Origin: Anaerocolumna sp. AGMB13020
Lineage (GTDB): Bacteria > Bacillota > Clostridia > Lachnospirales > Lachnospiraceae
Direction: 5' to 3'
Assembly (NCBI RefSeq): GCF_033100115.1
Contig: NZ_CP136910.1
Coordinates: 3,372,001 to 3,436,000, forward strand
Length of the DNA: 64,000 nt
The notes under the pieces were generated by a model. It worked only from the letters and a program-made list of their open reading frames with translations. It was not told the origin of the DNA and did no database searches. Both the position numbers and the translations under genes were made by a program. This document shows, piece by piece, positions 52,290 through 60,507 of the stretch (position 1 is its first letter; each line of letters opens with the position of its first letter).

Positions 52290-53731
52290 CTATAGTAGAA
52301 ATAAACTTTAACTTTAGACTCTCTCTTATTATAAGTTATGCGCTCTATCACAGAAGAGAGTGCTTTATTCTTGGCTATCTTATCTATGGAATCATCATTT
52401 AATATTTTATAAAGCTCTTTAACACGAGAGAGCATTTCAGGCTTATGATCGTGCTTAACATCAACTTTTAGATCAGATATTTGCTTTTCGATAAATCTTC
52501 GTTCGGAAGAAATTAATTCTTTATTCATTTTATATTCTTCTATAGTATCTATACCATTAATGTAGGCGGCTTTTATACGTTCCGCCTTGACTTCCAGTTT
52601 AGATAATTGTTGTTCTAACAAAGATACATCAATCTGTCTATCTTCAGTCTTAACCGTATAATCAACCACTCCTGAATTAATTACATTTTGCAGATACTCC
52701 ATTATCGCAGGAACCAATATATTACTTGAAACAGAATTGGACTCACATTTCCCCTTGGCATAGCTACTGCATTGAAAATTAAAAATATTAGGATTCTTGG
52801 AAGAAGCAGCAACTAAAGCTCTATTACAGTATGCACACTTAATAATTCCAGTAAGCCAGTGCTTATACTCTGTTACAGGACGAGATTTCAAAGGCTTGGC
52901 TACTCTTTTGATGCGCTCCTGAGCGGCATTGAAAACATCATCGGATATAATTGGTTCGTGTGTACCTTTGGAAATTATCCAGTCCTCTCTGGACTTGATA
53001 GTGTGAGAAGAGTGATGCTGCCGATTCCAACGGACATAACCAATATACATAGGATTCTGTAATATATATTCTATAGTACGTCTTTGAAAGGGCTTACCAA
53101 ATCTGGTTTTAACTCCAAGTTCATTAAATTGCCTTGCTATTTGAAACATTGCTAATTCTTCATTTACGTATTTATTAAATATAGTTTTAACTAGTTCTGC
53201 TTCCTCAGGAACAACCACGGGAGGATTCCCAGGAGTTGTGGAAGCGTACCCTAACGGGGGGACAGACATATAACCACCACGCAAAGCTTTTTCGCTCATA
53301 CCTCTCATAACTTCTCCCGATAATCGTATGGAATAATATTCATCCATCCACTCGATTATTCTTTCTATAAGAGTACCAAAAGGGCCATCTATAAGGGGCT
53401 CAGAGATACTTATTACATCAATATTATTTCTTTTGAGTAAGGATTTATAAAGAATACTTTCCTCTTGATTTCGTGCAAACCTGGAGTATTTCCATACCAG
53501 TATTACATTAAAAGGATGATCCTTTGATTTTGCCAGACCTATCATGCGCTGAAACTTAGGGCGCTTATCAGCTTTTTTTCCTGAGATTCCACCTTCTATA
53601 AAGACATATTCCTCAGAGACTAACATATTATTCTTTTCTGCATAATCAAGAAGAAGTCTTTTTTGAGCATCAGGGGATAGCTCCTCTTGTTTATCTGTAC
53701 TTACACGTATATATAAAGCTGCTGTTAACAT
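52286..53731 (-). CDS. large serine recombinase (integrase)
   Basis: A 481-residue large serine recombinase. The catalytic serine is S11 (YIRVSTDKQ); the resolvase domain extends to about residue 145 with the conserved WKYSRFARN. A recombinase domain (about 155-270) and a zinc-ribbon-like C299-x2-C302...C321-x7-C329 follow, then a coiled-coil segment (about 355-420) typical of phage integrases. It catalyses attP x attB integration and, with a directionality factor, excision. AGGAGG lies about 6 nt before the ATG. Its 3' end abuts the cotJC junction. Relatives include SpoIVCA of the sigK skin element and phage integrases. Confidence 0.93.
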   Translation of the reverse strand: MLTAALYIRVSTDKQEELSPDAQKRLLLDYAEKNNMLVSEEYVFIEGGISGKKADKRPKFQRMIGLAKSKDHPFNVILVWKYSRFARNQEESILYKSLLKRNNIDVISISEPLIDGPFGTLIERIIEWMDEYYSIRLSGEVMRGMSEKALRGGYMSVPPLGYASTTPGNPPVVVPEEAELVKTIFNKYVNEELAMFQIARQFNELGVKTRFGKPFQRRTIEYILQNPMYIGYVRWNRQHHSSHTIKSREDWIISKGTHEPIISDDVFNAAQERIKRVAKPLKSRPVTEYKHWLTGIIKCAYCNRALVAASSKNPNIFNFQCSSYAKGKCESNSVSSNILVPAIMEYLQNVINSGVVDYTVKTEDRQIDVSLLEQQLSKLEVKAERIKAAYINGIDTIEEYKMNKELISSERRFIEKQISDLKVDVKHDHKPEMLSRVKELYKILNDDSIDKIAKNKALSSVIERITYNKRESKVKVYFYYR

Positions 53732-53806
53732 CTATAACCTCCTATTTGCATGACCTGGGTGAAATTCGGTTCTGTTACAACATACAATTGATATTTAATA
53801 CTTTTA

Positions 53807-53827
53807 GCAGAGCAAGTTATGCTCTGC
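53807..53827. promoter_or_regulatory. inverted repeat upstream of the recombinase gene
   Basis: GCAGAGC (53807-53813) and GCTCTGC (53821-53827) form a perfect 7-bp inverted repeat about 80 nt upstream of the recombinase start. It may be a regulator site or an untranslated-leader hairpin. No convincing sigma E promoter was found near it. Confidence 0.35.
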
Positions 53828-53882
53828 TCAATCGAACGTATTTATTCGTTTTGTGAACGTAGAGAAAAATGAGTCATTGTTA

Positions 53883-54611
53883 CTATAACCTTACGCCCCA
53901 TTGTTCTGTACCATCTTTATTTACTAATACTACTTCTTTATCTGAAATCCATTTTAACTCACCAAAATGTTTAGTATAGTCAAATTCATTTGGTTTCTCT
54001 GTTTTTATTAGTGATTTCTCAATTTCTTCACCTATTCGAGTTTTGATTAATATGAATATTTTGAAAGAAGTCACATTATGTTCGCAAATAACTTGTGCAA
54101 TATAGTCTTTCCTTGGACTCTTTAATGGTTTTTTCCACATCCAGATATTTTCATAGTCACAGTCTTTTACTTTTTTGTAAGCATCATCAAAAGGTGTTCT
54201 ATCCCAACCCGTTGTTTCTAAAACCTTATCTATCCCATTCATTAATAACTCTAAGGTTTGTTTTTTCTTGTTATAATCATCTAATTTTAAAAAACTATCT
54301 ATATCTAATTTTATATCAACTTCATAAACGCCCCCTACACTAACAGGAATCATCCTTGATATATATTCAACGCAGTTAGGCATGATTTTCCAACAATCTT
54401 CAGTTTTATATTTCTCAAAAAATCTTGTATATAAGGAGGCCACACACCTTATTTCGTCACGAAATCTCATTCTCTTCAATTTCCATGTTTTTTCATAATC
54501 ATATCGTGTGGCTTCGAAATACTCGAAATTCAATTCGTCCATAATGTTTTGTATAGCTTTCTCATCAGAAACATATGGAATATCGAGGTCAAACTCTCGT
54601 AGAATAGGCAT
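53883..54611 (-). CDS. hypothetical protein
   Basis: A 242-residue soluble protein that I do not recognise. It is rich in Asp, Glu, Lys and aromatic residues with alternating helices and strands, has no signal peptide or membrane segment, and ends with a beta-rich stretch (ELKWISDKEVVLVNKDGTEQWGVRL, split by eye into two strands). GGGAGG lies about 7 nt before the ATG on the minus strand. It follows a lipoprotein gene in the same direction (40-nt gap), so the two may be cotranscribed. Accessory cargo of the element. Confidence 0.65.
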   Translation of the reverse strand: MPILREFDLDIPYVSDEKAIQNIMDELNFEYFEATRYDYEKTWKLKRMRFRDEIRCVASLYTRFFEKYKTEDCWKIMPNCVEYISRMIPVSVGGVYEVDIKLDIDSFLKLDDYNKKKQTLELLMNGIDKVLETTGWDRTPFDDAYKKVKDCDYENIWMWKKPLKSPRKDYIAQVICEHNVTSFKIFILIKTRIGEEIEKSLIKTEKPNEFDYTKHFGELKWISDKEVVLVNKDGTEQWGVRL

Positions 54612-54651
54612 TGTAAACCTCCCTTATTACTTATTTAATAACAGAATATTA

Positions 54652-55344
54652 TTATTGTTCTATTTTATCAACTACTACACTTGGTATTGTAATAGTTCCA
54701 CCCATAGTTGATTGATATGAAAATAATCCATAGGATACTCCATATATTGTGATATAGTCATCCTCAAGTATACGAATAGATACAATCGACGGATCATACT
54801 CAACATAAAGTACATCATCATATTCGGAATTCACAGCTAATCTCATTTGATTATAGCCGTCCCCCTCCATTACTTGAAGTACCTCGCCTGAGAATTTGAC
54901 CTTTTTATTTGTATACTTATCAGGTGTCCTAGCAAGCTGACTATATGTTATACCGGTATCATAACCTGCTTTTTCTTCCTTTTCTTTTGCTGCGGCCTCT
55001 TCTTTCTCTTTTGCCGCCTTTTCTTCAGCCTCTTTTTTCTCAATAGCTTCAAGTGCTTTTTTATCTTTTTCTGCTTTTAAATTCGCTTCATTTGTTTGTG
55101 CCTCTATCTCCGCAGCAGATAAATCTTTATATGGCTCAATTATCTTCTCAAGTTCAGCTACCTTAGTTTTTAATTCCTCTGTTTCGGACTTCGAATTTTC
55201 CAAATTGGTTTTCAAAGTCTCATTTTCTGCTTTTACAGAGTCTAGTTCATTTGATACCTCCATATAATCATTTGATGATACCCCACATGCAGACAATAAA
55301 ATAACAGTTGTTAACATAGTAAAAAGTAAACATAACTTTTTCAT
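54652..55344 (-). CDS. lipoprotein with coiled coil and OB-like C-terminal domain
   Basis: A 230-residue predicted lipoprotein. The start at 55344 (MKKLCLL) has GAGGAGG 7 nt upstream. The signal sequence ends in the lipobox LLSAC (residues 17-21). A coiled coil of about 60 residues and an Ala/Glu/Lys-rich linker (about 85-125) lead to a C-terminal beta-rich domain of about 100 residues beginning YSQLARTPDKYTNKKVKF, which resembles OB-fold domains of Gram-positive lipoproteins (tRNA_anti-like). It sits on the outer face of the membrane. Function unknown; cargo of the element. Confidence 0.8.
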   Translation of the reverse strand: MKKLCLLFTMLTTVILLSACGVSSNDYMEVSNELDSVKAENETLKTNLENSKSETEELKTKVAELEKIIEPYKDLSAAEIEAQTNEANLKAEKDKKALEAIEKKEAEEKAAKEKEEAAAKEKEEKAGYDTGITYSQLARTPDKYTNKKVKFSGEVLQVMEGDGYNQMRLAVNSEYDDVLYVEYDPSIVSIRILEDDYITIYGVSYGLFSYQSTMGGTITIPSVVVDKIEQ

Positions 55345-55534
55345 TAATAATTCCTCCTCTATATGTAATAACATGCCATATTATACCACATGAATACAAA
55401 ATATACCATAATATCAATTCGTTAATAAATGATAAAAAGTGAAAAATGTGTAACGATATAATTGGTGATGAATACTGAAGACAGTACTGTAGAGTCGAAG
55501 ATTTTTACTATAAAGGGAATTTTTTCAAAAACTC

Positions 55535-55563
55535 TTGATAAAAACAAACGTATGTTCTATAAT
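55535..55563 (+). promoter_or_regulatory. promoter overlapped by a LexA-like box
   Basis: TTGATA (55535-55540), 17-nt spacer, TATAAT (55558-55563). The spacer ends in AAACGTATGTTC (55546-55557), i.e. GAACATACGTTT on the other strand, close to the Gram-positive SOS box GAAC-N4-GTTY. Confidence 0.6.
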
Positions 55564-55601
55564 GTGTCTAGCGGCTGGAAATGATTTGCGGGGTAGTACA
55601 T

Positions 55602-55724
55602 ATGGAAGAGACTAAATATTTGATTCAGGAAATGCTTACGGAAATGGATGAAACAGACGAAAACTTTATTAAAACAATACAAGCTATGATTAGACATTAC
55701 CTGGAAAAGAAAAGAAGGCATTAG
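55602..55724 (+). CDS. small protein under a LexA-like promoter (40 aa)
   Basis: A 40-residue acidic-to-basic helical protein (MEETKYLIQEMLTEMDETDENF to KKRRH). GGGGT lies about 8 nt before the ATG and the frame fills the transcript between a strong promoter with an SOS-like box and an intrinsic terminator that overlaps its stop codon. I recognise no family. The regulation suggests a DNA-damage-induced function, for example in element induction. Confidence 0.6.
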   Translation: MEETKYLIQEMLTEMDETDENFIKTIQAMIRHYLEKKRRH

Positions 55725-55734
55725 CCTTCTTTTT
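55710..55734 (+). terminator. terminator overlapping the stop codon of the 40-aa gene
   Basis: GAAGGC (55714-55719), loop ATTA containing the first bases of the stop, GCCTTC (55724-55729), then TTTTT. Flanking A and T residues extend the stem. Confidence 0.85.
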
Positions 55735-56024
55735 CAGATTGTAGACAAATTAGAAGTAATGCATATTGAACTACTATATGTATTACTATTTATTAGACCG
55801 GTAGTTTAATATAATTTGAATATATTTTATCGAGTAGCTTTAAGCTGCTGATTATTTATATAATGGGTATTAATGAGTATCTATTAATTTGATTAATTAT
55901 GGTATATAATAACAATAATGAGAAGCTCGTAAAATGGTAGGTTAATACAATGGAAGTTAATGTTATAGCTCAGCTAACATAAATAATCTATTATATTTGG
56001 ATTTGGATAAATAATTGGAGGAAT
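55735..56024. other. AT-rich intergenic region
   Basis: About 290 nt without a recognisable gene or strong signal before the DUF2971 gene. Confidence 0.4.
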
Positions 56025-56027
56025 ATG

Positions 56028-56942
56028 ATGAATAACCCATTTACTATTGATAATAACAATAAAAATAAATTTACATATAAAGAATATATAAGCAAGATCT
56101 TATCGGCCAATGATTCATTATTTCTTTTTGACTATAAAAACAAATTTGTTCCAGACAAACTTTATAAATACGCTATACTACCATCCGTACCCAAGGATAG
56201 AAAGAAGTATCTAACATCATTAAAAGAAGAAAAGATTTGGTTTTCTAGAAAGGACATATTAAATGATCCTTTTGAGTTGCAATACAGTTACATAGATTTT
56301 TATAGTAATGAGGGCAAAGAATTTTTTGCAAATTCAGTTAATAATACTGGGATATTTTGTTTGTCAAAAAATCCATTAAATAAACTAATGTGGTCACATT
56401 ATGCTCAAGCACATAAAGGATATTGTATAGAATATAATGTAGTTAATAAGGACTTGATTTTTCCTGTTGAATACCGTCGAACGCGTCCGAATTTTAGTGA
56501 ATTATATAACAATTTTATGTCGGTTAAGGACATATTGGCGGAGAGGCTTCTAAATTCTGGTTATGAAGAAAATTATCCTTTAGAGAAAGCTGTATTTGCG
56601 TTAGCAGCAATGAATAATTATAAAGACGCTTGTTGGGACTATGAGAAAGAATTTAGGATAACATCCATCAAATCTGATCAAAAAGAAGGATTCCTTGAAA
56701 TGCCGACTAATCTAATTATGACTAAAATAATATGTGGAATAAATTGTTCCGGTCCGGATAAGGCGGATTTGCAGTCTGTCTGTGATCACGTAAATAAAAA
56801 GCGACTAAAAGAAGTTGTTAATAATAACAAAGATATTCCTGCCAAATGGTTAAGTGAACGGTTTTATAAACGTAATGAGGATGTGAAATTATATAAAGTT
56901 TATTATGATGACAAGTTAAAATTACATAAAAAGCATGTATAA
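56028..56942 (+). CDS. DUF2971 family protein
   Basis: A 304-residue protein with the DUF2971 pattern: LYKYAILPS at the start of the domain (about residue 46), the DPFELQYSY segment, FCLSKNPLNKLMWSHYAQAHKGYCIEY (split at about 117-143) with its conserved WSHYA, and a final CWDYEKEFRI. The family is found mainly in mobile and defence-linked gene sets and its role is not settled; an ADP-ribosyltransferase-like fold has been proposed. TTGGAGGA precedes the tandem ATG codons; the second gives better spacing. It is monocistronic within the element. Confidence 0.8.
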   Translation: MNNPFTIDNNNKNKFTYKEYISKILSANDSLFLFDYKNKFVPDKLYKYAILPSVPKDRKKYLTSLKEEKIWFSRKDILNDPFELQYSYIDFYSNEGKEFFANSVNNTGIFCLSKNPLNKLMWSHYAQAHKGYCIEYNVVNKDLIFPVEYRRTRPNFSELYNNFMSVKDILAERLLNSGYEENYPLEKAVFALAAMNNYKDACWDYEKEFRITSIKSDQKEGFLEMPTNLIMTKIICGINCSGPDKADLQSVCDHVNKKRLKEVVNNNKDIPAKWLSERFYKRNEDVKLYKVYYDDKLKLHKKHV

Positions 56943-57072
56943 TAAGCGATGCAAATTGCCCCTTATGTTTAATAAAACTATTGGAATATAAAAGAATTGA
57001 AGAGATAAATATGAAGTTGTAAGGAAGATTAATATATGTATAATGTGAGGTGAACGCATGTGCTTGCCGTAA

Positions 57073-57198
57073 AATTGGAACAACTATGGTAGACTTGGAC
57101 CTGAAAGATATATTGAAGTGTATATCTGGAGTAATGATACAATAGATAAATATCGTTTACTAAAAGCCAAATATATAATTGACAAATTCCAATTATAG
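57073..57198 (+). pseudogene. short coding remnant
   Basis: The frame opening directly after a stop reads NWNNYGRLGPERYIEVYIW and continues to DKYRLLKAKYIIDKFQL before TAG. There is no ATG, GTG or TTG near its start, so it is likely the 3' end of a lost gene. The family is unknown. Confidence 0.3.
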
Positions 57199-57308
57199 GG
57201 AGGGAATGAACTGTCCATTATATTTACAATGATTAGTTTAAATTAAAGTTAAAAATCAGCTTATTATAATACGAAAATGATAAATTGCATTAAATAATAT
57301 TAATTTAT

Positions 57309-57338
57309 AAAAGCACGAGTATTTTTTCGTGCTTTTTT
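57309..57338. terminator. bidirectional intrinsic terminator
   Basis: AAAAGCACGA and TCGTGCTTTT (57309-57318 and 57327-57336) form a perfect stem with T tracts on both strands. Confidence 0.8.
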
Positions 57339-57342
57339 ATAC

Positions 57343-57388
57343 ATATTCAATTATTGTATAATGGCAAACCGAGAAGCTGGTTAGTCAA
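57343..57388 (+). repeat. 46-bp direct repeat, copy 1 (c-di-GMP-I riboswitch-like fragment)
   Basis: Shares about 42 of 46 positions with 60003-60048. It includes a -10 (TATAAT, 57357-57362) running into GGCAAACC and then GGTTAGTCAA. GGCAAACC followed by a short hairpin and GGT is the 5' part of class I cyclic-di-GMP riboswitches, but the GACGCAAAG block and the second arm are absent. Confidence 0.6.
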
Positions 57389-57472
57389 AAAGGTAAGCGC
57401 ACCATAACAGAGTGCCTTTAATTCTTTTTATCATCCATGAGATAATTAACATGGCTAAGGAAGACAGTAAAC

Positions 57473-57512
57473 CCTCTAACCTGAGTAAATAACATCTATA
57501 TCAGGTTAGAGG
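57473..57512. terminator. hairpin downstream of the secreted beta-rich protein gene
   Basis: CCTCTAACCTGA (57473-57484) and its perfect complement (57501-57512) form a 12-bp stem. T tracts are weak, so termination efficiency is uncertain. Confidence 0.55.
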
Positions 57513-57576
57513 TTAAAATGAGCTATATAAGTTAAGTATTAAATTTTATAATGAGTGTATTGATTAATTAAAATTA

Positions 57577-58191
57577 TTACTTAGTGACTTCAAAATGTAC
57601 TTCAGATGTCGGGAATGTAATTCTTCCCATATATGCAAGTTTTATAGTCCCATTGTCTGCATCAGTTGTGATATATTTGCATTTTCCATGTACTTCGTAT
57701 TGATGAGCTCTTTGATACCAACTTAAATTATACAGTCCGGGCGCAGAGAAGCCACATTGCCATGATTCGCCTTTGGTAATTTTCGTTGTATCAGTATACT
57801 TGTAGCCGCCTTTTACTTCAGCTTCTACTACCTTAACATTAAACTTGGCGGATCCGCTAACTGAAAATTCATGTGATGATGTGGCTTCTTTTGATACAGA
57901 AAGCGTATAAGTTGGTGATGCTCCCTTAACATAGGAAACGCTAGTACCATATATGTATTTATGTTTATATATTATAGATTTATTATAGAGAGCTGCACCT
58001 GAAACGTATTGAGTTTCTATTAGGAAAAATGGGGTTACATAATTAGGTTGAGAATCTACAGATGTTCCATCAGGTAAAAGTCCATTATGAGAAATACTGT
58101 CTGGAACCCTTACTTCCGCTTTAACAGCAAGAGGGGTAAACATTGTTGAGAGTGCAAGCAAAAGTGACAACGCAATAATTTTAATTTTCAT
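57577..58191 (-). CDS. secreted beta-rich protein, possibly aerolysin/ETX-MTX2-like
   Basis: A 204-residue exported protein with a signal peptide (residues 1-25, ending AVKA). The mature part is almost all beta: alternating Ser/Thr and hydrophobic residues (SHEFSVSGSAKFNVKV and VKGGYKYTDTTKITKG) look like the amphipathic hairpin and neighbouring strands of aerolysin-type pore formers. This is a fold impression, not a family match. Only two cysteines are present, in the C-terminal half of the chain. It follows a membrane-anchored partner gene by 4 nt on the minus strand, so the two are cotranscribed. Confidence 0.6.
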   Translation of the reverse strand: MKIKIIALSLLLALSTMFTPLAVKAEVRVPDSISHNGLLPDGTSVDSQPNYVTPFFLIETQYVSGAALYNKSIIYKHKYIYGTSVSYVKGASPTYTLSVSKEATSSHEFSVSGSAKFNVKVVEAEVKGGYKYTDTTKITKGESWQCGFSAPGLYNLSWYQRAHQYEVHGKCKYITTDADNGTIKLAYMGRITFPTSEVHFEVTK

Positions 58192-58195
58192 ATTC

Positions 58196-58771
58196 TTAAT
58201 TCCTTTCTTTTTCTAGAAATTTTAAGAGTTCATTTGAAAAACTTATTACTTCTTCTCCTGCAACATTATTTTCTGCATTATTGGAAAAAGCAATGATAGT
58301 TATACTGATTCCATTATTAGTAAAAGAATTACATGCTAATTGAACATTAGGATAATTTTTATCATAACTTTCAGAAAATTTGCCATTAATTCCATTAAAA
58401 TAATCTGGTAAATAGTCAATACTAGAGTTCCACTCAACAGAGTTTTCTTGACTACTAATGCTTAAATTTAATAATATTACAGTATTTTTTGATTTACATT
58501 TATAAACAAACATTTTTTGTCTGTTTAATAAATCATCTTCTTTAGCTTGTAAAGGTAATGCCAACATATGGTTATAGTTAGATAATATTTCATTATATCC
58601 TTTAATTTCAAATTTGTTAATTAAACTGTCAATTATGCTATAATAGCTATTTGTATCCGCAGTTAGTACTTTAGAACTTGCATCCTTGTTGTAAATAATG
58701 GACTTAAAATTAAAAAATAATGAAATGATAGATATAAGTAATAAAAAGGTAATGATATAATTCTTTTTCAT
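58196..58771 (-). CDS. hypothetical membrane-anchored protein
   Basis: A 191-residue protein with an N-terminal hydrophobic segment (residues 5-23) that may be a signal anchor, followed by a soluble extracellular-type domain with no recognised family. AAAGGC precedes the ATG on the minus strand. It is the first gene of a two-gene unit with the secreted beta-rich protein (4-nt gap), so the products may act together, for example as toxin and chaperone or as immunity protein. That link is inference from gene order only. Confidence 0.6.
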   Translation of the reverse strand: MKKNYIITFLLLISIISLFFNFKSIIYNKDASSKVLTADTNSYYSIIDSLINKFEIKGYNEILSNYNHMLALPLQAKEDDLLNRQKMFVYKCKSKNTVILLNLSISSQENSVEWNSSIDYLPDYFNGINGKFSESYDKNYPNVQLACNSFTNNGISITIIAFSNNAENNVAGEEVISFSNELLKFLEKERN

Positions 58772-59047
58772 AATAAGCCTTTCAAACTTTTAATTTAACA
58801 AATTAATGCATTAATTTATCGTAGTTTACCATAAATTAACAAATGTGTCAATCTAAAATGTAAAATATAGGGATTTTGGTAATGAATACAGAAACCAGTA
58901 AAAAAGATGCCATAAAATTAATTTATTTTTAGATAAAAGATAACATAAATATCATTATTAATAGAGATACTTGTGCTACTGAGGAAAGTATGATCAACAT
59001 TATTCATTTAAAAGTAATGAAACATTTATTTTACAAGGAGAAATTAT

Positions 59048-59431
59048 ATGTTTAACGAATCATTTGTTCAGGAGTCATTAGAAAATTACTTTACAAATAA
59101 GGGCTATGAGTGTAAGCATGAACAACGTGGAATTGATTTAATAGTTACTAAGGATGGAGTAATAACTTGGATTATAGAAGCCAAGGGAGAAACTGCTGAT
59201 ACAAGAACAGATTTTTGCACTTGTGTTGGTCAGCTTCTGGGAAGGATAAATGAGCCTAATAAAAATTATGGATTAGCAATACCAAAAACGGAAAAACACA
59301 TATATCAAGCAAAGCAATTATCAAAATTTGTACGTGGGCAATTAAATATATTTATTTTTTTGATTGATGAAAGTGGGAGCGTTGAGATAATTGAACCAAA
59401 AGATAATATCGAATGCACTATAGTCAAGTAA
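59048..59431 (+). CDS. PD-(D/E)xK nuclease-like protein
   Basis: A 127-residue protein with a minimal PD-(D/E)xK nuclease core: helix FVQESLENYFTNKGYECKH, then GIDLIV (Asp30) and WIIEAKGE (E-x-K, about residues 43-45), followed by a helix with QLLGRI and later strands. The spacing fits restriction-endonuclease-like folds such as Mrr or Holliday-junction resolvase relatives. AAGGAG lies 7 nt before the ATG. It stands alone in the element. It could serve restriction, defence or element DNA processing. Confidence 0.65.
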   Translation: MFNESFVQESLENYFTNKGYECKHEQRGIDLIVTKDGVITWIIEAKGETADTRTDFCTCVGQLLGRINEPNKNYGLAIPKTEKHIYQAKQLSKFVRGQLNIFIFLIDESGSVEIIEPKDNIECTIVK

Positions 59432-59517
59432 GTAGACACGATTATTAGAAAAAAATTTCTGGAACTAGTTATTAATCTTGATTCCAGAAGAGTTCCTCCT
59501 TCTCATTGGGAGTTAGC

Positions 59518-59914
59518 ATTCCAAGAGAACTGTTGGCTTGAAAACCTAAATGTGTTAAGTAATTCGGATCTTGGAAAAGCTGTAACTTATGCATAGAATC
59601 AAAAGAAGTATATGGAGAATTACCTTCTTGACGGAAGATGTTCTCTTTCCAACTATACAGCTGAGAACGCAATCCGCCCGATTACAGTTGGTCGTAAAAA
59701 CTGGTTATTTGTAGATACTCCTAAGGGAGCTACTGCATCAGCTGCAGTATATAGTATTATCGAGACAACAAAAGCGAATGGTCTTAACGTATATACCTAT
59801 CTGGAATATCTACTTTTGTATATGCCAGACACGGACTGGAGGAATTACCCGGAAGGACTGAATAATTGAATGCCCAGGTATAAAGCCGTACAAGCAGAAT
59901 GTGGAAAACACTAA
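59518..59914 (+). pseudogene. IS66 family transposase, C-terminal remnant
   Basis: The frame reads WLENLNVLSNSDLGKAVTYA, stop TAG (59594-59596), NQKKYMENYLLDGRCSLSN, AENAIRPITVGRKNWLF, then PKGATASAAVYSIIETTKAN and a second in-frame stop TGA (59867-59869) before MPRYKAV. This is the C-terminal end of an IS66 TnpC transposase with two nonsense changes and no N-terminal part, TnpA or TnpB nearby. It shows that the element has been a target for insertion sequences and has been resident for some time. Confidence 0.85.
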
Positions 59915-60002
59915 AGAAGTGACATTAAAACCGATGTTATTCTTTTACATAAGGCACTCTCTTATTGACCACTTGCTTTTTTCATGCTTTTATTTTACAT
60001 AA

Positions 60003-60048
60003 ATATTCAATTATTATATAATGGCAAACCGACAAGTTGGTTAGTCAA
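60003..60048 (+). repeat. 46-bp direct repeat, copy 2 (c-di-GMP-I riboswitch-like fragment)
   Basis: Second copy of the element at 57343-57388, with TATAAT at 60017-60022, GGCAAACC, then CCGACAAGTTGG, which can form a four-base-pair hairpin, and GGTTAGTCAA. A terminator (60054-60077) follows within 6 nt, so a transcript would be only about 50 nt. Confidence 0.6.
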
Positions 60049-60053
60049 GTCTG

Positions 60054-60077
60054 AAAAGAAGGCGTTAGCCTTCTTTT
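60054..60077. terminator. terminator at the XRE repressor 3' end
   Basis: GAAGGC (60058-60063), GTTA, GCCTTC (60068-60073) with T or A tracts on both sides. The stop codon of the repressor gene (60065-60067) lies in the loop and stem. Confidence 0.8.
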
Positions 60078-60484
60078 CTCAGTTCCTCTATAAATAAATC
60101 AGTACTATTTCTTATAACCTCTTTAGATTTATCATCTAATTTTTTGTATGTACGCAACATAGATTTTATGAACTTATATACAGAATCATCAACATCAACC
60201 AATAGATCGGTTAATATTTCGCCAAACTCTTCCTCTTCTGATACTAGATTAAAAATCTCTCCTTTTCCATTTCGGAGCCATTCTTCATTAACGTTGAATT
60301 CACGACAGATATCTTTAATTATTCTTTCTGTAGCATTACGTTGTTTTCTTTCTATTAAAGATATTGCGGAACGTTCAAGAGATAATTTGCTTCCAAAGCT
60401 TGCTTGGCTAAGATTAATATTTTCGTGTTCTCTAATTATCTTTATTCTATCTCGAATTTCTAAACCGTCATTTGATATGTCCAA
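60065..60484 (-). CDS. XRE family repressor of the element
   Basis: A 139-residue Cro/C1-type regulator. The helix-turn-helix spans residues 11-66 (LSQASFGSKLSLERSAISLIERKQR), followed by NVNEEWLRNGKGEIF, which is typical of phage and ICE repressors. The C-terminal 65 residues are helical and may dimerise. It is divergent from the early genes. The region between holds three copies of a TCGAGACATAGTAAAC-like site at helical spacing over two divergent promoters, so it is the likely lysogeny or maintenance repressor. It has no peptidase domain, so induction must be indirect or through another protein. Confidence 0.88.
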   Translation of the reverse strand: MDISNDGLEIRDRIKIIREHENINLSQASFGSKLSLERSAISLIERKQRNATERIIKDICREFNVNEEWLRNGKGEIFNLVSEEEEFGEILTDLLVDVDDSVYKFIKSMLRTYKKLDDKSKEVIRNSTDLFIEELRKEG

Positions 60485-60507
60485 CTATATCACCCCCTCG
60501 CAAAAAT

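Larger units (their letters stand above)
56943..57576. other. intergenic region with a short coding remnant and terminators
   Basis: About 630 nt. A 41-codon stretch at 57073-57198 reads as protein but has no start codon. Terminator-like hairpins lie at 57309-57338 and 57473-57512, and one copy of the 46-bp repeat at 57343-57388. Confidence 0.5.

Noticed and set aside
53760..53830. Sigma E promoter for the recombinase gene
   Set aside because: A CATACAAT sequence (53781-53788) matches a sigma E -10 but is on the plus strand, pointing away from the recombinase gene, and has no fitting -35.
59472..59672. 66-codon minus-strand frame
   Set aside because: It is antisense to the IS66 transposase remnant, which explains the coding-like character of the region.
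57343..60048. Complete c-di-GMP-I riboswitches
   Set aside because: Only the GGCAAACC start and a short hairpin are present; the GACGCAAAG block and the second helix are absent in both copies, so only a fragment or resemblance can be claimed.
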